NCBI RefSeq assembly: GCF_025755255.1
Contig: NZ_JALIEB010000010.1
Location: 1 to 48,801, forward strand
Direction of reading: 5' to 3'
Source: Roseobacter sinensis
GTDB lineage: Bacteria; Pseudomonadota; Alphaproteobacteria; Rhodobacterales; Rhodobacteraceae
DNA: 48,801 bases
This document shows positions 34,698 through 43,486 of the stretch, one piece after another (the first letter of the stretch is position 1; each line of letters starts with the position of its first letter). A program made the position numbers and the translations under genes. The notes beneath the pieces are model-generated. The model searched no databases. It had not been told where the DNA came from and saw only the letters and a program-made list of their open reading frames with translations.

Positions 34698-35336
34698 TCA
34701 GGTCGGCGCGTGCGCGAGGTGCCCCGATTTGATCCAGACGCGCGCGCCCTCGGGGCCGGCGGTGGCGGTGCTGCGGCTGCCGGTTGGCAGGCGGAGCCAG
34801 TCCCAGCGACCCACCGCATCGTCGCTTTCCTCAAAGCCCCCGTCGATCACGAAGACCTCCATACCGCCCGCAGCCTCGAGGTCGACCTGGCCGCCAGGCG
34901 GCCAGTGTTCCACGCGGACCTCTTCGAAGGCGTCGCGATACAGCTCTTGCCTGCTCTGGTTCGGGTCAAGGTCGACGTGCACCTGAGTGCGACCCGCGGG
35001 GTCGAACTGGTGCAGCTTCACCAGGATCGTGGCACCGTCGGGAGCCGAAGGCGTGTGCCGCGACGTCGGTGGGTTGCGCACGTAAGCGCCTGTGGGAAAG
35101 GCACCATGTTCGTCGCAGAAGGTCCCGCTCAGCACCAGATATTCCTCGCCGCCGTCATGCGTATGGGCGGAGAAGGCGCTGCCCGGGGCATAGCGGACAA
35201 TGGTTGTGGCCCGGGCCACCTCGTCGCCGATGCGGTCGAGCATCTTGCGCTCGACCCCCGGCATCGGCGAGGGGAGCCATTCGTTTTCGGAAAAGCGCAT
35301 CAGCACGCGTCTCGAGAAATCGGCATTCAGTCGCAT
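34698..35336 (-). CDS. ChrR-like cupin protein
   Basis: 212 residues from the ATG at 35336; the upstream start adds 13. The cupin at about 45-125 has the ChrR-type pattern (HTHDGGEEYLVLSG, then GAYVRNPPTSRHTP) with His-x-His, Glu and a later His as metal ligands. A second, less conserved cupin half follows. The zinc anti-sigma domain of true ChrR is absent and no ECF sigma gene is adjacent, so it is not a simple ChrR. It may sense or detoxify a reactive compound. It is convergent with the dehalogenase gene. Confidence 0.8.
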   Translation of the reverse strand: MRLNADFSRRVLMRFSENEWLPSPMPGVERKMLDRIGDEVARATTIVRYAPGSAFSAHTHDGGEEYLVLSGTFCDEHGAFPTGAYVRNPPTSRHTPSAPDGATILVKLHQFDPAGRTQVHVDLDPNQSRQELYRDAFEEVRVEHWPPGGQVDLEAAGGMEVFVIDGGFEESDDAVGRWDWLRLPTGSRSTATAGPEGARVWIKSGHLAHAPT

Positions 35337-35426
35337 CGGGACCTCCGGATCTTCTGGGGGGCAAGGATGAAGCATCCTGCGCGTGATGTGAAGGGCGGGG
35401 CCCGCCGGGCGGGCCCCAGGCGCGCG

Positions 35427-35912
35427 TCAGTTCGAGACGCTATGGCCGGAGTGGTCGTGCTCTTCTGCGGCGCCGCGCTCTTCGATACTGAACTCGACCT
35501 CAAGCTCGCCTGCGGTCTCGAAAATGAGTGTGGCGGGGATCTTTTCGCCCACATCGAATCCGTCACCGTCCAGGCCCATGAACATCACGTGCAGGCCACC
35601 TGGCTCCAGCGCGACGGTGGCACCTGCAGGGATTTCGATGGCCTCGACGTGCATCATCCGCGCGATGCCATCCTTCTCCTCGGTGGTGTGCAACTCGACC
35701 TTCGGGAAGTCCGCGCGCACGCCGATCAGCCGGTCCGCGGTATCGCCGGTGTTGGTGATGGTCAGGTACCCGCCGCCGGCTTTCGCGGTGGGCGCGGTGT
35801 TGAAGGCCATCGGATGGTCGATGACCAGATCGCCGATCTTGTAGTCATGGGCGAAAGCGGCGGTGGACAGGGCAAAGACAGCGGCCGCAGCCGCCAAGGT
35901 GACATGTCGCAT
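35427..35912 (-). CDS. PCu(A)C periplasmic copper chaperone
   Basis: 161 residues. A signal peptide ends at about residue 21 (STAAFAHD). The copper-binding pattern H-x10-M-x21-H-x-M is present exactly: His in VELH, Met in ARMM, then HVM in GLHVMFM. The His-rich tail (EEHDHSGHSVSN) may bind extra metal. It delivers Cu(I) to the CuA centre of cytochrome oxidase. It sits 63 bp downstream of a small exported protein gene on the same strand. Its partner SenC/PrrC is not in the window, though ctaD is. Confidence 0.92.
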   Translation of the reverse strand: MRHVTLAAAAAVFALSTAAFAHDYKIGDLVIDHPMAFNTAPTAKAGGGYLTITNTGDTADRLIGVRADFPKVELHTTEEKDGIARMMHVEAIEIPAGATVALEPGGLHVMFMGLDGDGFDVGEKIPATLIFETAGELEVEFSIEERGAAEEHDHSGHSVSN

Positions 35913-35975
35913 GGTGTGATCCTTTCAGAGGATGGCGCGATCAGCGCCGTAGAGGTCCGATTGTCGAAGGGATCG

Positions 35976-36338
35976 TCACAGAGGTGGCGCGCGGCTCGGT
36001 GGCGCGATCTCTGCACGGTGTCGCGGCGGCACTCTGCGCCCGGTTGCGGCGTGCGGCACCCGCGCAAAGCGCAGGGGTGCGACCGCGTCGGGTGTGGTTT
36101 CGGGTGTCAGCGCATTCGCGGTGATCCGACAGGCCTCGCAGCCCGAGGTCAGATGATGCGCCGGCCCGTCCGAACTGCAGAGCTCCTCCAGAGTGCCGCC
36201 CATGCTGAGATAGGCGAGCATCTCGGGCGAGGGCTCGGCCTGGTCCGCGCGATGCGCGAAGGCGGCCGCCGACATGGCCAGGCTCGCCAGCAGCAGAAGC
36301 GCGAGACCCGCGCGAGAGAGAGCACGTCGAAGCGTCAT
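35976..36338 (-). CDS. Small exported protein, DUF2946-like (120 aa)
   Basis: A hydrophobic signal peptide or anchor occupies residues 8-28 (AGLALLLLASLAMSAAAFAH). The middle has an isolated Cys (ELCSSDG) and a CEAC knuckle with two His between them (HHLTSGCEAC), a likely metal site. The tail is Arg/Pro-rich and disordered. The order of signal peptide, then Cys/His site recalls DUF2946 proteins that often neighbour copper genes; the match is weak. It is probably co-transcribed with the PCu(A)C gene and divergent from the aldehyde dehydrogenase. Confidence 0.65.
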   Translation of the reverse strand: MTLRRALSRAGLALLLLASLAMSAAAFAHRADQAEPSPEMLAYLSMGGTLEELCSSDGPAHHLTSGCEACRITANALTPETTPDAVAPLRFARVPHAATGRRVPPRHRAEIAPPSRAPPL

Positions 36339-36466
36339 GAGCCCGTCTTATGCGCTGGGGCGGCGAGGGTCCAGAGCCCCGCGCGGGCTGCGGGCCTCTG
36401 TCGCGGCGCGGGCTTGACGCCGGGCCGGTGCGGTGCCCTGATCGGAGCGCAGGAGGAGGGCATGTG

Positions 36467-37921
36467 ATGACTGTGAGACCGCTGGGGCTGGACGCGGGGT
36501 GCTGTCTGATCGGGGGGCGGTGGCAGCCACCGGCCGACGGAGAGCGATTGCCGCTCAACGATCCATCGACGGGCGCGCAGCTTTGCGACATCGCGCGCGG
36601 GCAGGCTGCGGATATCGACGCGGCCGTTGCCGAGGCCCAGGCAGCGCGCGCTGGCGATTGGGGGCAGGCAACGGCGGCAGAGCGGGGACGGGTGCTCGCC
36701 CGCATCGGCCAGTTGGTGCAAGAGCAGGCGGAGCATCTGGCAGAGCTGGAGGCGCGGGATGTGGGCAAGCCGCTGACCCAGGCGCGGGCGGATGTGACGG
36801 CGCTCGCCCGCTACATGGAGTTCTACGCCGGAGCCGCGGACAAGGTGCATGGGGCGACCATTCCCTATCTCGACGGTTACACGGTCTATACCCTGCGCGA
36901 GCCGCATGGGGTCACCGGGCACATCGTGCCGTGGAATTATCCGATGCAGATCATCGGGCGCTCGGTGGGTGCGGCGCTGGCCATGGGCAATGCCTGCGTG
37001 CTGAAACCGGCGGAGGAAGCCTGTCTGACGGCGCTGGCGTTCGGTGAACTGGCGCAGCGGGCCGGCTTGCCTCCCGGCGCGCTCAACGTGGTGCCGGGGC
37101 TGGGGGCCGAGGCGGGGGCGGCGCTGGCGGCGCATCCTGGGGTCAATCATGTCTCCTTCACCGGCTCGGTAGAGGTGGGCAAGCGGGTGCAGCAGGCGGC
37201 GGGGGCCAATGTGGTGCCGGTGACGCTGGAACTGGGGGGCAAGTCCCCGCAGCTTGTCTTCAACGATGCCGATATCGAGGCGGCGGTGCCCTTTCTGGTG
37301 AACGCCGGCATCCAGAACGCGGGGCAGACCTGCTCCGCATCCTCGCGCATTCTGGTGCAGAGGGGCGTCTACGACCAGGTGGTGAGCCGCATGGCCGAGC
37401 GATATCGCGCCCTCCGGGTCGGGCCTGCGATGGAGGATCTGGATGTGGGGCCGCTAATCTCGGCACGCCAGCGTGCACGGGTCGAGGGTTTTCTGGCACA
37501 GGGCAGCGATCTGGAGGTCGCGGGACAGGCGACGCTGCCGGAGACGCTGCCCGCAGGTGGTGCCTATGTCCGGCCGACGCTCTTTGCCGGGGTCACGCCG
37601 GATCACGTGCTGGCGCAAGACGAGGTGTTCGGGCCGGTTCAGGTGGTCATGCCCTTCGAGGATGAGGTCGAGGCGCTCGTCATGGCCAATGGCACCGACT
37701 ACGGCCTCGTCGCTTCGGTCTGGACGCGGGACGGCGCGCGGCAGATGCGGTTGGCCAGGGCGCTGCGGGCGGGGCAGGTGTTCCTGAACAATTACGGCGC
37801 GGGTGGCGGGGTCGAGCTTCCCTTCGGCGGCACCGGCTTGTCAGGTCACGGGCGTGAGAAGGGGTTCGAAGCGCTCTACGGGTTCTCGGCGCTCAAGACC
37901 GTGGCCGCGCGCCACGGCTAG
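36467..37921 (+). CDS. NAD(P)-dependent aldehyde dehydrogenase
   Basis: 484 residues from the ATG at 36467, which has AGGAGGAGGG upstream. The family signatures are present: FTGSVEVGKRV in the Rossmann fold, catalytic Glu in LELGGKSPQLV, nucleophile Cys in NAGQTCSASSRI, and EVFGPVQVVMPF. It oxidises an aldehyde to an acid with NAD or NADP; the substrate cannot be read out. A link to halo-aromatic breakdown is suggested only by the nearby dehalogenase. It converges with the AEC transporter and both stops share the bases CTAG at 37918-37921. Confidence 0.93.
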   Translation: MTVRPLGLDAGCCLIGGRWQPPADGERLPLNDPSTGAQLCDIARGQAADIDAAVAEAQAARAGDWGQATAAERGRVLARIGQLVQEQAEHLAELEARDVGKPLTQARADVTALARYMEFYAGAADKVHGATIPYLDGYTVYTLREPHGVTGHIVPWNYPMQIIGRSVGAALAMGNACVLKPAEEACLTALAFGELAQRAGLPPGALNVVPGLGAEAGAALAAHPGVNHVSFTGSVEVGKRVQQAAGANVVPVTLELGGKSPQLVFNDADIEAAVPFLVNAGIQNAGQTCSASSRILVQRGVYDQVVSRMAERYRALRVGPAMEDLDVGPLISARQRARVEGFLAQGSDLEVAGQATLPETLPAGGAYVRPTLFAGVTPDHVLAQDEVFGPVQVVMPFEDEVEALVMANGTDYGLVASVWTRDGARQMRLARALRAGQVFLNNYGAGGGVELPFGGTGLSGHGREKGFEALYGFSALKTVAARHG

Positions 37922-38853
37922 AGCGTGCCAAGCGCCATCAGCCACAGCCACACGGTGATCACGGAGCCTGCTGTCGCGATCAGCACCGAGGAGGCGGCGA
38001 CCCGCTTGGCGCGGCCATACATGTTTGCGAAGATATAGGTGTTGACGCCAGGGGCCATGGCGGCGGTCAAGACGGCGGAGCGGAAGGCGTCAGCGGGCAG
38101 GCTCTGCAGGCTGCCGAAGAGCCAGACGAGCGCGGGGTGCAGCAGCAGCGCGATGGCGCAGACCATCGCGATGGTGCGGCCGTCGCCTTCGGGGTGGTAC
38201 TGCACCAGCACGCCGCCAAGGGCGAAGAGCGCGGCGGGCAGGGCCGCGCGCGAGATCAGCGTCAGCGCATCGTCCACAACCGAGGGCACGGGCAGGCCGG
38301 AGAGGTTCACCACGAAGCCAAGGGCGATCCCGAGCACCAGCGCGTTGCGGAACATCGCGCGACCGATGCCGCGCAGCATCACCAGCGGTGACTGGCCGCG
38401 GTTGCGCACGATCTCCATCGCGGTGATCCCGAGCCCGTAGCAGAACGGGGAGTGGATGGCCACGATCGCGAAATTGCCCGTCAGCGCGTCGGCGCCATAG
38501 GCGCGTTCGGTGATCGGCAGGCCCAGCAGCACAGAGTTGGAGAACAGACAGCAAAACCCGATCGCCACGCAGTCTTCCCAGTCGCGGTCGAAAAAGACCC
38601 GCGCGCCCACCAGGCCCGCCGCAAAGCAGATGGCGGCACCCGCGTAGAAGCTGCCGAGCAGTGCGGGATCGAAGGAGCTGCCGAGGTCGATCTTGGCGAT
38701 GGCTTGAAAGAGCAGGCAGGGGATCGCAAAATTCTGCGTGAAGCGCATGAGCCCGTCGATCCCGGCGTCAGAGAAAAGCCCGCGCCAGACGGCGACATAG
38801 CCGAAGCCGATGACCAGGAACACGGGCAGGATGACGTCAAGCAGGGTCTGCAT
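37918..38853 (-). CDS. AEC-family transporter
   Basis: 311 residues with about ten membrane helices, matching the auxin-efflux-carrier family (MQTLLDVILPVFLVIGFGYV; FAIPCLLFQAIAKID; ALFALGGVLVQ; APGVNTYIFANMYG, the last a typical family segment). Members export organic acids such as malonate or malate. It overlaps the ALDH gene at its stop and has its start 67 bp after the end of the MBL gene's stop on the same strand. Substrate unknown. Confidence 0.88.
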   Translation of the reverse strand: MQTLLDVILPVFLVIGFGYVAVWRGLFSDAGIDGLMRFTQNFAIPCLLFQAIAKIDLGSSFDPALLGSFYAGAAICFAAGLVGARVFFDRDWEDCVAIGFCCLFSNSVLLGLPITERAYGADALTGNFAIVAIHSPFCYGLGITAMEIVRNRGQSPLVMLRGIGRAMFRNALVLGIALGFVVNLSGLPVPSVVDDALTLISRAALPAALFALGGVLVQYHPEGDGRTIAMVCAIALLLHPALVWLFGSLQSLPADAFRSAVLTAAMAPGVNTYIFANMYGRAKRVAASSVLIATAGSVITVWLWLMALGTL

Positions 38854-38920
38854 CGGCGGGCCTTTGCGCGCGGAGGTGAGGGCGGGAGCCTCCGGCGGGG
38901 ATATTTATGGCCAAGAGAAG

Positions 38921-39721
38921 CTATGGCGCGGGAAAGGTCAGGGTCAGCCCGTCATAGGCGGGCTCCACGTGGTCGGGGGTCTCGGCCATCACGGTGGCGT
39001 AGTCCAGGTCGATATGCATGTTGGTGAGCACGGCATGGCGTGGCCGGACCTGTTCGATCCAGTCGAGTGTTTGTGCAAGGTGGCTGTGCGTCGGATGCGG
39101 GGCGCGGCGGAGCGCGTCGATGATCCAGCAGTCGAGATCGTCGAGAATGGGCCAGACCGGATCGGGGATCTGGGCCACATCGGGCAGGTAAGCCAAATCG
39201 CCAATGCGAAAGCCGAGCGCGTCCATGCCGCCATGTGCCACCCGGAAGGGCGTGAAGGTGATGGACCCGCCCGCGCCGTCGATGGTCACGTCGCCTTCGA
39301 TGAGGTGCATGTCGAGGATGGGCGGGTAGGGGGAGCCTTCGGGTTGCACGAACGCGTAGTTGAAGCGGTCCATCAGGGCGGCGCGGGTCGGCTCGTCGGC
39401 CCAGACTGGCAGGCGGGCGCGCATGTTGAAGACGATCATCCGCAGATCGTCGATGCCGTGGACATGATCGGCGTGGGAATGCGTGTAGATCACCGCATCG
39501 AGCCGCCCCACGCCAGCCGAGAGCAGTTGATTGCGCAAATCGGGTGAAGTGTCGATCAGGACGGTTGTCCTGCCGTCGGCACTTTCCCGTTCGACCAGAA
39601 GCGAGCAGCGTTGGCGGTGGTTCTTGGGGTTCTCCGGATCGCAATCGCCCCAGTTTCCGCCGAGGCGGGGCACGCCACCGGAGGAGCCGCAGCCCAGGAT
39701 CGTCACCCGCAGTGTCGCCAT
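38921..39721 (-). CDS. MBL-fold metallo-hydrolase (PhnP-like)
   Basis: 266 residues. The metal-binding HSHADHVHGIDDLR, the opening ILGCGSSGGVPRLGGNWG and a Cys/His segment (CDPENPKNHRQRCSLLV) are those of the PhnP-like branch of metallo-beta-lactamase hydrolases. Those enzymes cleave cyclic or other phosphodiesters. No C-P lyase genes are near, so the substrate is unknown. It begins exactly where tatD ends (TGATG overlap) and is the last gene of the long minus-strand operon. Its pairing with tatD is typical for alphaproteobacteria. Confidence 0.9.
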   Translation of the reverse strand: MATLRVTILGCGSSGGVPRLGGNWGDCDPENPKNHRQRCSLLVERESADGRTTVLIDTSPDLRNQLLSAGVGRLDAVIYTHSHADHVHGIDDLRMIVFNMRARLPVWADEPTRAALMDRFNYAFVQPEGSPYPPILDMHLIEGDVTIDGAGGSITFTPFRVAHGGMDALGFRIGDLAYLPDVAQIPDPVWPILDDLDCWIIDALRRAPHPTHSHLAQTLDWIEQVRPRHAVLTNMHIDLDYATVMAETPDHVEPAYDGLTLTFPAP

Positions 39722-40527
39722 CAGGCAGGCACCTCGAATTGTGCCGCCTTGCTGAACAAACGATCAAAATTGGCCTGCGTATGCGCCGCAAAGGCGCTGT
39801 AGCTGAGCCCCATGGTTTCGGCGCCGCGCCGCGCTGTGTGGGCCACATAAGCGGGTTCGTTGCGCTTGCCGCGATGCGGAGGCGGTGCGAGATAGGGGGC
39901 ATCGGTCTCGACAAGAATGCGGTCGATGGGGGCGGCCGCGAAGATATCGCGCAGCTCTTGTGACTTCGGGAACGCCGCGATGCCGGACATTGAGAGGTAA
40001 AAGCCGAGATCGAGCGCGGTTTTTGCCAGCATTGCCGAAGAGGAGAAGCAGTGCATCACGCACGCGTAGGGGCTCGCCTTATGTTCCTCGGTCAGAATGC
40101 GGGCCATATCGTCATCCGCATCGCGGGCGTGGATGATCAGGGGCAGTCCGGTCGCACGTGCTGCTTCGATGTGGATGCGCAGGGAGGCCTGCTGCGCCTC
40201 CGCGCTCTCGGAGGTGTAGTGGTAGTCGAGCCCGGTCTCGCCAATGCCCACGCACCTGGGATGCCGGGCGACGGCGATCAGATCCTCCACGGTGACCATT
40301 GGCTCCTTGGCGACACTCATCGGGTGCGTGCCGGCCGCAAAGAAAACCGGCGCATGGGCCTCGGCAATGGCCTGGACCTGGGACAGATTGGCCGGCCGGG
40401 TACAGATAGTGACCATCCGGGTGACACCGGCCTCGGCCGCGCGGGCGACGATGTCGTCCAGCTGCCCCTCGAAATCGGGGAAGTCGAGATGACAGTGGCT
40501 GTCGGTGATCTGAGGTATCGCGGTCAT
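39721..40527 (-). CDS. tatD: TatD-family metal-dependent hydrolase
   Basis: 268 residues, TIM-barrel amidohydrolase fold. Metal ligands are in TDSHCHLDFP at the start, GIGETGLDYHY near 95-105, HARDADDD, and a later Asp in VETDAPYLAPP. Family members have 3'-5' DNase activity. It is placed between holB (31 bp upstream) and the MBL hydrolase (overlap), an order conserved in alphaproteobacteria, and is read from the holB-tmk operon. Confidence 0.93.
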   Translation of the reverse strand: MTAIPQITDSHCHLDFPDFEGQLDDIVARAAEAGVTRMVTICTRPANLSQVQAIAEAHAPVFFAAGTHPMSVAKEPMVTVEDLIAVARHPRCVGIGETGLDYHYTSESAEAQQASLRIHIEAARATGLPLIIHARDADDDMARILTEEHKASPYACVMHCFSSSAMLAKTALDLGFYLSMSGIAAFPKSQELRDIFAAAPIDRILVETDAPYLAPPPHRGKRNEPAYVAHTARRGAETMGLSYSAFAAHTQANFDRLFSKAAQFEVPA

Positions 40528-40558
40528 GCCGATCCGATCGGTTCGCGCCGGGGCAGGA

Positions 40559-41662
40559 TTACGCGTCGGCGGTTTGGCTCATTTTGATCAGGGTATCTAG
40601 GACCAACGCGGCAGGGTCAAGGTTCACCGCGAGCCCGTGCTGAATGCGTGCCGCGGTCTCCTGCGCGGTGCCGGCCCAGGCGCGCGCTGCCTGGGCATTC
40701 GGCGCAAGGCGGGCGAAGGTTTCGGCTTCTCGGGGTGCTGCTTCCGTCGGCGGCTGACCGGTCGCCCCGGTCCGGGCGAGGCGGGTCAGCGCGAGATCGA
40801 TCAGCTCGAAAAGCAGATCGCGCCGGGCTTCGGCCCCACGTGCGGCCGCGCTCTCGGCGAGCTTCACCGCTGCGGTGCGGTCGAGCCGTGGCAGCGTGCC
40901 GATGAGCGCAACCAGATCGGTATAGGTTCTCAAACCGTCCAGCAGCGACAGACGCAGCGCCGCGCCGACAGACCCACCGGAGAGCTCGGACAGCGCTGCG
41001 GCCTCCGCGCCCACGTCGATACCGGCCTGCGCGAAGGCGCGCGCTATATCCTCTGGTGCGAGGGGCCCCAGACGCAGTGTCCGGCAGCGCGAGCGGATGG
41101 TCGGCAGCAGCGCAGAGGGATGGTGGCTGATCAGCAGCAGCGTGGCGCGCTCTGGTGGCTCTTCCAGCATCTTCAGCAGCGCGTTGGCGGCCGAGGTGTT
41201 CATCTCATCGGCGGCATCGACGATCACGATCCGCCGCCCGCCATCGGTGGCCGAAAGCTGGAAGAACCCCGCAAGCGACCGGATGTCATCGACCACGATC
41301 TGGTCGCGCATGCGGTCGGTGGTGGGGTTGGGCGTGCGGGTGATCGCCTTGAGCCCCGGCTCGGCCCCGGCTGCGATACGGCGGGCGACGGGGTGCTCGG
41401 GGTCGATGTCCAGCGTGTCGGGTGGGGGCGGCGCACCGAAAAGGCCATCGTCGTCCTGTGGTGGCGTGGCTAGCAGAAAGCGCGCGATGCGCCACGCGAG
41501 GGTGGCCTTGCCGACGCCGCGCGGGCCGGTCAGCAGCCAGGCGTGATGCAGCCGGTCCGTCGCATAGGCGTCGAGAAAGGCGTGCTGGGCTGCGTCCTGT
41601 CCGAAGAGCGCACCCGTGTCGCGCGGATGAGGCGCACCCTCGATCTGATCCGGGGCGCTCAT
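40559..41662 (-). CDS. holB: DNA polymerase III subunit delta'
   Basis: 367 residues. The N-terminal AAA+ module has a Walker-A-like GPRGVGKATL, Walker B (IVIDAADEMNTSAAN region), SRCRTLRLGPL sensor pattern and a C-terminal collar domain. Delta' is the rigid part of the clamp loader that opens the sliding clamp. The ATG overlaps the tmk stop by 4 bp. No zinc cysteines are evident, as is usual in alphaproteobacterial HolB. Confidence 0.93.
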   Translation of the reverse strand: MSAPDQIEGAPHPRDTGALFGQDAAQHAFLDAYATDRLHHAWLLTGPRGVGKATLAWRIARFLLATPPQDDDGLFGAPPPPDTLDIDPEHPVARRIAAGAEPGLKAITRTPNPTTDRMRDQIVVDDIRSLAGFFQLSATDGGRRIVIVDAADEMNTSAANALLKMLEEPPERATLLLISHHPSALLPTIRSRCRTLRLGPLAPEDIARAFAQAGIDVGAEAAALSELSGGSVGAALRLSLLDGLRTYTDLVALIGTLPRLDRTAAVKLAESAAARGAEARRDLLFELIDLALTRLARTGATGQPPTEAAPREAETFARLAPNAQAARAWAGTAQETAARIQHGLAVNLDPAALVLDTLIKMSQTADA

Positions 41663-42297
41663 GCCAGCGCCCCGTCCACGAGCGTGGCGATGTCCGCGGC
41701 GACCGCATCCATATCACGCCCGCCGTCGATCACGCGGAAGCGGTCGGCGAATTCCTCCGCGAGGTCGAGGAAGCCCTGCCGCATCGCCGTCTGCAGGTCT
41801 TCCCCGAAGGCCTCGAACCGTTCGTCCGCCGTGCGGCGGGAGAGTGCACGGGTGAGGCCCAGGGCGGGGTCCATGTCGATGAGAACGGTCAGGTCGGGCT
41901 CGTGCCCGATCATCAGGTCGTGCAGTTGATCCACGAGGGCGCGCAGGTTACCACGGGAGAGGCCCTGGTACATCCGCGTGCTGTCGGCGAAGCGGTCACA
42001 GAGCACGATTTTCCCCGCTGCGAGGGCGGGCAGGATTGTCCGCTCCAGATGATCGCGTCGTGCAGCGGTAAAGAGCAGGATCTCCGTCTCGGCGGACCAG
42101 CGGTCGGGATCGCCCTGCAGCACCAGCGCACGGATTTCCTCTGCCCCGGGCGAGCCGCCGGGTTCGCGCGTCACCACGACGTCGTATCCCCGGCCAGCCA
42201 GATGCTCCGCCAAGCGTTTGATCTGGGTCGATTTTCCCGAGCCGTCAATGCCTTCGAAGGTGATGAACCTTGCCGTGGCAGGCAGGCTTGCGCTCAC
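41659..42297 (-). CDS. tmk: Thymidylate kinase
   Basis: 212 residues, standard length. It has the P-loop FEGIDGSGKST, the DRF(A)DST motif, the TREPGG(S) segment and a LID with Arg residues (SRRTADERFE). It phosphorylates dTMP to dTDP for DNA synthesis. It overlaps the DacA-like gene and holB by 4 bp on each side, so it is tightly coupled in the operon. Confidence 0.95.
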   Translation of the reverse strand: MSASLPATARFITFEGIDGSGKSTQIKRLAEHLAGRGYDVVVTREPGGSPGAEEIRALVLQGDPDRWSAETEILLFTAARRDHLERTILPALAAGKIVLCDRFADSTRMYQGLSRGNLRALVDQLHDLMIGHEPDLTVLIDMDPALGLTRALSRRTADERFEAFGEDLQTAMRQGFLDLAEEFADRFRVIDGGRDMDAVAADIATLVDGALA

Positions 42298-43463
42298 GCT
42301 TCCTCCTCGGGTCCCTGAATGAGCGTCTTGAAGAGCACCAGGGCCGCGGTGCTCACCCGGCTGACGAAACCGCCCGGGGCGATGTCCCGATCTGCCACCA
42401 GCGGCAGACGCGTCTCGGGCAGACCTTCGAGGGTAAAGACCAGCTCGGCCAGTTGATCGCCCTTCGCGATCGGTGCGCTGAGCGGTCCGGTATAGATCAC
42501 TTCAGCCTCAATCTCGCTGGGCGCGAGCGCAGGCATCAGCACGCTGAGATCCTCGGCTGCAACCAGGCCAACCGTGGGCTCGCTGCCCATCCACACGCTG
42601 GCCTGGGCGAATTGCTCGCCTTCACTGGCCAGGGGGCGCATGGCGAATTGACGAAACGCCCAGTTCACGATGGCCTGGCTTTCCTGCGCGCGCTGCTGCA
42701 CGGTGTCGAGCCCGGTGATCACCCAGATCACCCGGCGGTCGCCCTGCTTGGCCGAGCCCGTCAGCCCGTAGCCCGCTTCCTCCGTGTGGCCGGTCTTCAG
42801 ACCGTCAGCCCCAATGCCCATGGTCAGCACCGGGTTGCGGTTGTTTCTGTTGCTTGGCACGCGGTTGTCGAATTCGAACTCGGTCTCGGCAAAGAGCGGG
42901 TAGAACTCTGGGAAGTCTGTAATCAGCCGGTCCGACAGCAGCGCCAGATCGCGCATCGACATCAGGTGCCCGGGCTGCGGCCAGCCGCTGGAATTCACGA
43001 AGGTGGAGTTCGTCATGCCAAGCTGCTGTGCGCGCTGGGTCATGAGCCGGGCAAATCCGTATTCGGTGCCGTCGGGCGAGAGGGCTTCGGCAATCACCAC
43101 GCAGGCATCATTGCCCGAGAGCACGATGATGCCGCGAATGAGATCCTCGACCGAAATGCGCTCGCCGGCGCGCAGGAACATGCTGGAGCCGCCGAAGGAC
43201 TGCGCGTGTTCGGAGACCAGCAACTCCTCGTTGAGATCGAGCCCGCCATCGGCCTTGCCGCGACGGATCGCCTCGAAGGCCATGTAGAGGGTCATCAGCT
43301 TGGACATGGAGGCCGGTGGCAGCGGCTCGTCCGCATTCTTGTTCAGCAGGACGGTGCCGGTGGTCTGGTCAATCACGAAAGCCGATTGAGCCTGCGTATC
43401 AAAGGCACTGGCGGGTGTGGTGCTGAGGCTCAGGGCCAGAAGGGCGGTGGCAAGACGGATCAC
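42294..43463 (-). CDS. D-alanyl-D-alanine carboxypeptidase (PBP5/DacA-like)
   Basis: 389 residues. A signal peptide ends near TPASAFD. The penicillin-binding motifs are SMSK (in PPASMSKLMTLY), SGN (SGNDACVV) and KTG (DGLKTGHTEEAG). A C-terminal PBP5-type beta domain precedes the end. It removes the last D-Ala of peptidoglycan stem peptides in the periplasm. The C-end has no clear amphipathic anchor helix. It overlaps tmk by 4 bp and follows the SPOR gene by 23 bp, an order found in many Rhodobacteraceae. Confidence 0.95.
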   Translation of the reverse strand: MIRLATALLALSLSTTPASAFDTQAQSAFVIDQTTGTVLLNKNADEPLPPASMSKLMTLYMAFEAIRRGKADGGLDLNEELLVSEHAQSFGGSSMFLRAGERISVEDLIRGIIVLSGNDACVVIAEALSPDGTEYGFARLMTQRAQQLGMTNSTFVNSSGWPQPGHLMSMRDLALLSDRLITDFPEFYPLFAETEFEFDNRVPSNRNNRNPVLTMGIGADGLKTGHTEEAGYGLTGSAKQGDRRVIWVITGLDTVQQRAQESQAIVNWAFRQFAMRPLASEGEQFAQASVWMGSEPTVGLVAAEDLSVLMPALAPSEIEAEVIYTGPLSAPIAKGDQLAELVFTLEGLPETRLPLVADRDIAPGGFVSRVSTAALVLFKTLIQGPEEEA

Positions 43464-43486
43464 GGGCGCGCGCTCCTTTCTCGGGG

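Noticed and set aside
34710-36467. A 585-codon plus-strand frame over the cupin and copper chaperone genes
   Set aside because: It crosses three well-supported minus-strand genes and has no recognisable domain.
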